NCBI RefSeq assembly: GCF_011039175.1
Contig: NZ_JAAKEN010000015.1
Coordinates: forward strand, 23,595 to 87,594
Direction of reading: 5' to 3'
DNA: 64,000 nt
Source of the DNA: Slackia sp. ZJ119
Lineage (GTDB): Bacteria; Actinomycetota; Coriobacteriia; Coriobacteriales; Eggerthellaceae
The stretch's first letter is position 1; each line of letters begins with the position of its first letter. Shown here in pieces: positions 60,293 through 64,000 of this stretch. The translations under genes and the position numbers were made by a program. The notes beneath the pieces were generated by a model. The model did not search any database and was not told the origin of the DNA. It was given only the letters and a program-made list of their open reading frames with translations.

Positions 60293-62655
60293 TACTGATC
60301 CTCCCTCTTGAACTTCTCCCACACCAGATCCATGTCGGTGTCGAAGTTCTCATCGATCGGCTTGATGTTGCACAGCAGGCACTTGAAGGGCGCGCCAAAC
60401 CCAAGCTTGCCGAAGTGGAAGTTGGGCACCAGGTTGTTCACGTTGCTGCGGAAGGTGCCGTACAGGTTCGGCTCGTTGCCGTCCTCTTCAGGGAACCACC
60501 AGGCATGCTGGGCGTGAATGGTCTTCTCGTCAACCGTCTCGGTAACCTTCGCCTTCTCCTTGCAGCTGCCGAACTGGTTCCAGATCTCGCACCACTGTCC
60601 GTCGGAGATGCCGAGGCGCTTGGCCGTCTTGGGGTTGATCTCCACGATCGGATCGGGGTTGAGCTCGCGGCAGAACGGGATCTGGCGGTTCTCCGAATGG
60701 AAGAACGCGTAGGTGCGCGCGCCCGTGGTCAGCACGAACGGGTACTCTTCGAGCAGCTCAGGAGTGTTGAGGGGACTGTACTGGGGCTCCTCGTAGTACG
60801 GCAGCGGATCGTCGCCGAACTGCTGGAAGATGGTTGAGTACAGCTCGATGCGACCCGTGGGGGTGTTGAAGCCCACCTTGCCGTCTCCGCGCAGACGTCC
60901 GCACTCGTTCTTGCGGTAGATGACCTCGTCCTGCACGTACACTTCCTTGGCCACCTCGCGGAAGTCGTGCTTGCGCGAGAGGCGCAGGTGGTTGATGAAA
61001 TCGTCGACCGTCTCGTAGTCCTCCCACCAGTGCGGGTTCAGACGCTTGCCGATCTTGAAGCACGTCTCGGCGTCGGTGAGCGCCTCGCCCGTGCGCGTGG
61101 CCGCCTGGGAGAAGCCCTTGATGCCCATGGACGCGCCGTAGTGCGTGAACGTGGTGCCGTCGCGCTCGGCCGAGGCCGCCAACGGCAGGAACACGTCGCA
61201 CGACGCCTGGGCGGAAGGGGTCATGAACACGTCAGTAGTGAAGCAGAACTCGAGTGATTTGACGATGGCGTCATGCCAGCGCTTCGGCTCGGCGGACGTA
61301 CAGCTCATGAGGTTGTTGCCGCCGTAGAAGCCGAACTTGATGGGATAGGGCTCGCCAGTCTCGAGCGCCTTGAGCATGAGGTCGGCGTGCGCGTTCATGA
61401 TGAGGTTGCAGTACGCCGGGTACGTGTCGAGGCCGATCATCTTGGTCACGAGCTGCCCGACGCCCTTCTCGAAGCCGAAGCCCACCTCGTTGAGGCCCGT
61501 GGTGGCATCGCCGAGCACGTTGCCGCCAGGAACGTCGATGTTGCCCGTGATGGACATGAGCGCGAGAATGCACTGGCCGGCCTGCATGCCGTTGGCCTTC
61601 TGGTCAATGGCCAGGCCCCACGAGATGCTCGCAGGCTTCGCGGTGGCGTACATGCGCGCCGCCGCGACGATCTTCTCCTCGGGGATCCCGCAGATCTCAG
61701 CCGCGCGCGCCGGCGTCATGCCGCGATCGGGGTCATTGATGCGCTCTTTCAGCTCATCGAAGCCATAGCACCAGTAGTCGACGTACTGATGGTCGTAGAG
61801 GTCCTCGTTGATGATGACGCTGAGCATGCCCATGGCAAGCGCCGCGTCGGTGCCGGCGCGCAGGCGCAGGTGGATGTCAGCGCGCGAGGCGAGCCAGTTC
61901 ACGCGCGGGTCAACCATGATGAGGCGCGTGCCGCGACGCATGAGGTCGATCACCGCATGCCCGAACAGGCCGTCACCGTTGGACGCCAAGGGCATCTTGC
62001 CCCACATGATCAGGCACTCGGGCACCTCGAAGGCAGGGTCGTCATAGCGGCCGGGCAGTGCGCAGGCATAGTCGAACTCCGGATAAGCCGCGCCGATGAT
62101 GTAGCTCGACGCCGCGAGGCGCGGGATGTAGCAGGCATAGCCCGACTGCGTGTAGCAGTAGTTCGGCGTGCCGAGCATCACGGAGCCGTACGGGTTGAAG
62201 GTGCCGCCCTCGCGACCCGTCCCCACGAACACTACGCAGCTCTCACGGCCGTACTCCTTCGTGATGCGGTCGTAGTTCTCCTGGATGATGTCGAGCGCCT
62301 CATCCCACGAGCACGTCTCCCAGGCGTCGGCGTTGCCGCGCTCCTTCGGGTCGCGTTTCATCGGATGCGTGATACGCGAAGGGTTGTACATGTAGTCCAT
62401 CAGCGTGAGGCAGCGCACGCACAAACGGCCTTGCGACACGGGGTGGTTTTCATCGCCCTCGACGCGCATGACTTTGCCGCTGTCGTCAGTGTAGACCTTC
62501 AGCCCGCACCCCGCCGGGTGACAGCCCGGAGCCGACCACGGGGACAGGCGCGTGACGGTGAGCCCGTCTTCCTCGTAGCGCCACGGTTTACCGAGGTCGT
62601 TGACATCAGACAGCGTGTCAAGCTTGACGGCAGGCGCAGCTTTCAGTTCGCCCAT
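60292..62655 (-). CDS. Molybdopterin oxidoreductase (DMSO reductase family)
   Basis: 787 residues from the ATG at 62655 (GAGGAAGAGGTCA upstream); the frame opens at 62721. Front [4Fe-4S] ligands GCHPAGCGL and LCVRC; then TCSWDEALDIIQENYDRIT and VMLGTPNYCYTQSGYACYIP near the Mo ligand, DPRVNWLASRADIHLRLRAG, and the dinucleotide-binding end. No Tat signal, so cytoplasmic. Sits with a ferredoxin but no membrane anchor. Substrate unknown; Eggerthellaceae use this family to reduce or hydroxylate plant and drug compounds. Confidence 0.9.
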   Translation of the reverse strand: MGELKAAPAVKLDTLSDVNDLGKPWRYEEDGLTVTRLSPWSAPGCHPAGCGLKVYTDDSGKVMRVEGDENHPVSQGRLCVRCLTLMDYMYNPSRITHPMKRDPKERGNADAWETCSWDEALDIIQENYDRITKEYGRESCVVFVGTGREGGTFNPYGSVMLGTPNYCYTQSGYACYIPRLAASSYIIGAAYPEFDYACALPGRYDDPAFEVPECLIMWGKMPLASNGDGLFGHAVIDLMRRGTRLIMVDPRVNWLASRADIHLRLRAGTDAALAMGMLSVIINEDLYDHQYVDYWCYGFDELKERINDPDRGMTPARAAEICGIPEEKIVAAARMYATAKPASISWGLAIDQKANGMQAGQCILALMSITGNIDVPGGNVLGDATTGLNEVGFGFEKGVGQLVTKMIGLDTYPAYCNLIMNAHADLMLKALETGEPYPIKFGFYGGNNLMSCTSAEPKRWHDAIVKSLEFCFTTDVFMTPSAQASCDVFLPLAASAERDGTTFTHYGASMGIKGFSQAATRTGEALTDAETCFKIGKRLNPHWWEDYETVDDFINHLRLSRKHDFREVAKEVYVQDEVIYRKNECGRLRGDGKVGFNTPTGRIELYSTIFQQFGDDPLPYYEEPQYSPLNTPELLEEYPFVLTTGARTYAFFHSENRQIPFCRELNPDPIVEINPKTAKRLGISDGQWCEIWNQFGSCKEKAKVTETVDEKTIHAQHAWWFPEEDGNEPNLYGTFRSNVNNLVPNFHFGKLGFGAPFKCLLCNIKPIDENFDTDMDLVWEKFKREDQ

Positions 62656-62931
62656 TGACCTCTTCCTCTCTCTTTGACTGGAGTTTGTCTGTTGGAGCAT
62701 CACGGCCGACGAGTACCGCAAGCCCCGGAGAAGAAGTCTATCGGGTGAGAAAAAGGGTTACATGACCCGCGCCACCTTATTGAAAGGGTGAGACGAGAGG
62801 GTGATTTTATATTGGCTTGAAGATAAATATGGCCCAGACAGCGAAACAGCGCCCGTCAGCTCGTTTTGGCATATTGTCGGCAGAGCAGGCTTCTTCCCCG
62901 CTCTCATCAGGCGTATCCTTAGAGCAGGCTC

Positions 62932-63045
62932 TCGCGTCCCGCACGCGAAGCCAAGCATCGGCGAGCGCGAAGGCGGCCAGTGGGAGGAGATCAGCTGGGA
63001 CCAGGCACTTGACGAGATCGGCGAGAAGCTGTGCCACATCCGCAT
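62932..63045 (+). pseudogene. Molybdopterin oxidoreductase fragment
   Basis: One frame reads RVPHAKPSIGERE, then QWEEISWDQALDEIGEKL, the N-terminal hallmark of these enzymes, for about 38 codons with nothing before or after. It runs directly into the promoter of the next gene. A remnant. Confidence 0.65.
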
Positions 63046-63083
63046 CACGAAGTGCTATCGACGGACGTCGTATAATCGATCGC

Positions 63084-63473
63084 ATGGAAAAACGCCAGGG
63101 AACAATCACTGCTCCGGTCCATCTCAACATCCAGCCGCATGAGATAGCTGCCACACGCTCAATTGCCGCTTATGGCATGGACGTAGAGTTCAGGGAACGC
63201 ATCAGAGGCAAAAGCGTCAAGACCCCCGATTTCCTGGCTGGCGGCGTGCTTTGGGAAGTAAAGGCCCCAACGTCCGATAAGTTGAAAGTCGTAGAGAAGC
63301 GTCTTCGCCAGGCCATCCACCAATCGCGTGACATCATCTTCGATTCTCGACGCATGAAACGGCTCACCAACAAGCAGATCCAAGACGAGGTCGTTAAGTG
63401 GACTCGCAACCTGCATCACATAAGAAGATTGTTGTATATAAATCGTGCGGGGGAGGTTATCAAGATCAAGTAG
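63084..63473 (+). CDS. CdiA-CT-like tRNA nuclease domain protein
   Basis: 129 residues. ITAPVHLNIQPHEIAATRSI, catalytic-looking GGVLWEVKAPTSDKLKVVEK (E-x-K), QSRDIIFDSRRMKRL and LYINRAGEVIKIK. Same family and same length as 45423-45812; the N-terminus is nearly identical to the broken copy at 45060. TATAAT lies 7 nt before the ATG and there is no Shine-Dalgarno, so a leaderless message is likely. Followed by nested-hairpin repeat B. No immunity gene seen. Confidence 0.6.
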   Translation: MEKRQGTITAPVHLNIQPHEIAATRSIAAYGMDVEFRERIRGKSVKTPDFLAGGVLWEVKAPTSDKLKVVEKRLRQAIHQSRDIIFDSRRMKRLTNKQIQDEVVKWTRNLHHIRRLLYINRAGEVIKIK

Positions 63474-63495
63474 CCGTGCTACTATATGTTCTACC

Positions 63496-63538
63496 AAAGC
63501 GTTCGAGCGGTGAGCATTTCACTCAAGTCGGGCGCTTT
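63496..63538 (+). repeat. Nested-hairpin repeat, copy B
   Basis: AAAGCGTTCGA and TCGGGCGCTTT pair as the outer stem with inner GTGA-GCATT-TCAC, 22 nt after the nuclease stop; TATTTT follows and then CTGCCGCCCAGCGGCTG, a tail shared with copies D and E. Confidence 0.75.
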
Positions 63539-63841
63539 CGTATTTTATCTGCCGCCCAGCGGCTGGCCTCTGCCACAGCCACGGCACGAAGTCATTGAGA
63601 ACTCACCGTCTGCGGGCCAACCATTGTGCATTTCAAAGCAGTATCGCCGCCTGCCGCAATCCTCATGTAATGATGCACGCGGCTTGGGCAGGCTGCATGG
63701 CTGCGGGTTGCCGCACCATGGCAGTGTCAGCTCCCAGCAGCGAGGCGGCATGCACGTTCGTCACGCAAGCAACAGAGAGACCGCGCGCCGCCCAACCCGG
63801 CAAGCCCTCAGAAGAGCGAGCGCCTTCAGCAAGCCTCTTGC
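63539..63841. other. Spacer without clear gene
   Basis: About 300 bases between the repeat and the last gene. Several overlapping open frames on both strands without ribosome-binding sites. Nothing to report beyond the repeat tail. Confidence 0.3.
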
Positions 63842-64000
63842 TCACCTTCTCCCAAAGTAGCGCATCACGCGCTTCTGGTAGTCCAGGTAGGCCCTTCCGA
63901 ACCTCTGCGAAAGGTAGTTCTCCTCATGCAGGATCTGCAGATGAAGCATGACGATGGCGAAGATGCTGAAGGCTATGGTCAGGACATTGGAAAACATCAG
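63842..64000 (-). CDS. Isoprenylcysteine methyltransferase-like membrane protein, C-terminus
   Basis: Leftward frame entering at the window edge: FSIFAIVMLHLQILHEENYL, then SQRFGRAYLDYQKRVMRYF and a stop at 63842. The E-E-x-L-x-x-R-F-G-x-x-Y-x-x-Y block is the C-terminal signature of isoprenylcysteine carboxyl methyltransferase and related PEMT-like proteins. Only about 52 residues are in the window. Confidence 0.7.
   Translation of the reverse strand: MMFSNVLTIAFSIFAIVMLHLQILHEENYLSQRFGRAYLDYQKRVMRYFGRR

Noticed and set aside
58664..60298. 544-residue plus-strand frame across the zinc-ribbon, FKBP and ferredoxin genes
   Set aside because: Runs antisense to several well-supported genes and has Arg/His/Ala-rich shadow composition.
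61273..62658. 461-residue plus-strand frame opposite the molybdoenzyme
   Set aside because: Antisense shadow; the minus strand carries clear molybdopterin oxidoreductase motifs.

Overview
The window looks like a gut actinobacterium of the class Coriobacteriia, family Eggerthellaceae (Eggerthella, Gordonibacter or Adlercreutzia type). This is inferred from several DMSO-reductase-family molybdoenzymes with ferredoxin partners, LuxR regulators with membrane or MalT-like sensor parts, high G+C housekeeping genes mixed with lower G+C islands, and a heavy load of mobile DNA. No species-level marker is present.

Layout. 1-4.9 kb: tail of an accessory region with an AlbA_2-type gene cut by the window edge, two HXXEE membrane proteins under a TetR regulator, a broken integrase with excisionase-like genes, and a 3' tRNA fragment. 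5.0-16.5 kb: two direct copies of an IS256-family element (4979-6317 intact, 15142-16481 frameshifted) bracket a six-gene leftward cluster: radical SAM enzyme, small protein, BspA-type repeat protein, metallopeptidase-like/VWA protein, MoxR-type AAA+ ATPase fused to a methyltransferase, second radical SAM enzyme. A divergent TetR regulator and a RhuM-family gene lie beside it. I do not recognise this cluster as a described system; it is the best candidate for novelty here. 16.6-20.1 kb: a subtilase/AAA+ pair of the ietAS defence type. 20.2-25.2 kb: an IS30-family element split by a recombinase-in-trio (RIT) element with 58-bp inverted ends. 25.4-28.4 kb: KAP ATPase remnant and a type II restriction-modification pair whose methyltransferase carries an N-terminal HTH and sits behind a near-perfect palindrome. 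29.0-30.2 kb: MITE-like repeat and a truncated IS30-family transposase.

30.2-36.7 kb: a 6.2-kb catabolic island (LuxR regulator, putrescine carbamoyltransferase, NhaC-type transporter, carbamate kinase, MFS transporter) that splits a 70-residue membrane-protein gene and is bounded by a 52-bp direct repeat. 37-40.7 kb: a decayed Crp/Fnr gene and a partly deleted molybdoenzyme operon. 41-44.9 kb: a DUF3990-type toxin/antitoxin pair and an arsenic operon. 45-54.5 kb: small CdiA-CT-like nuclease genes, MarR regulator, a Ser/Thr kinase pair, YjdF with a possible riboswitch leader, a tRNA-like sequence and a bactofilin-like membrane protein. 54.7-62.7 kb: MFS transporter, MalT-like LuxR regulator, zinc-ribbon protein, FKBP, and a complete molybdoenzyme/ferredoxin operon. 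62.9-64 kb: molybdoenzyme remnant, another CdiA-CT-like gene and the end of an isoprenylcysteine methyltransferase-like gene.

Two scattered features tie regions together. The CdiA-CT-like genes all have a -10-like box only 6-7 nt before the start codon, suggesting leaderless mRNA. A five-copy nested-hairpin repeat with compensatory base changes lies downstream of these and other genes.
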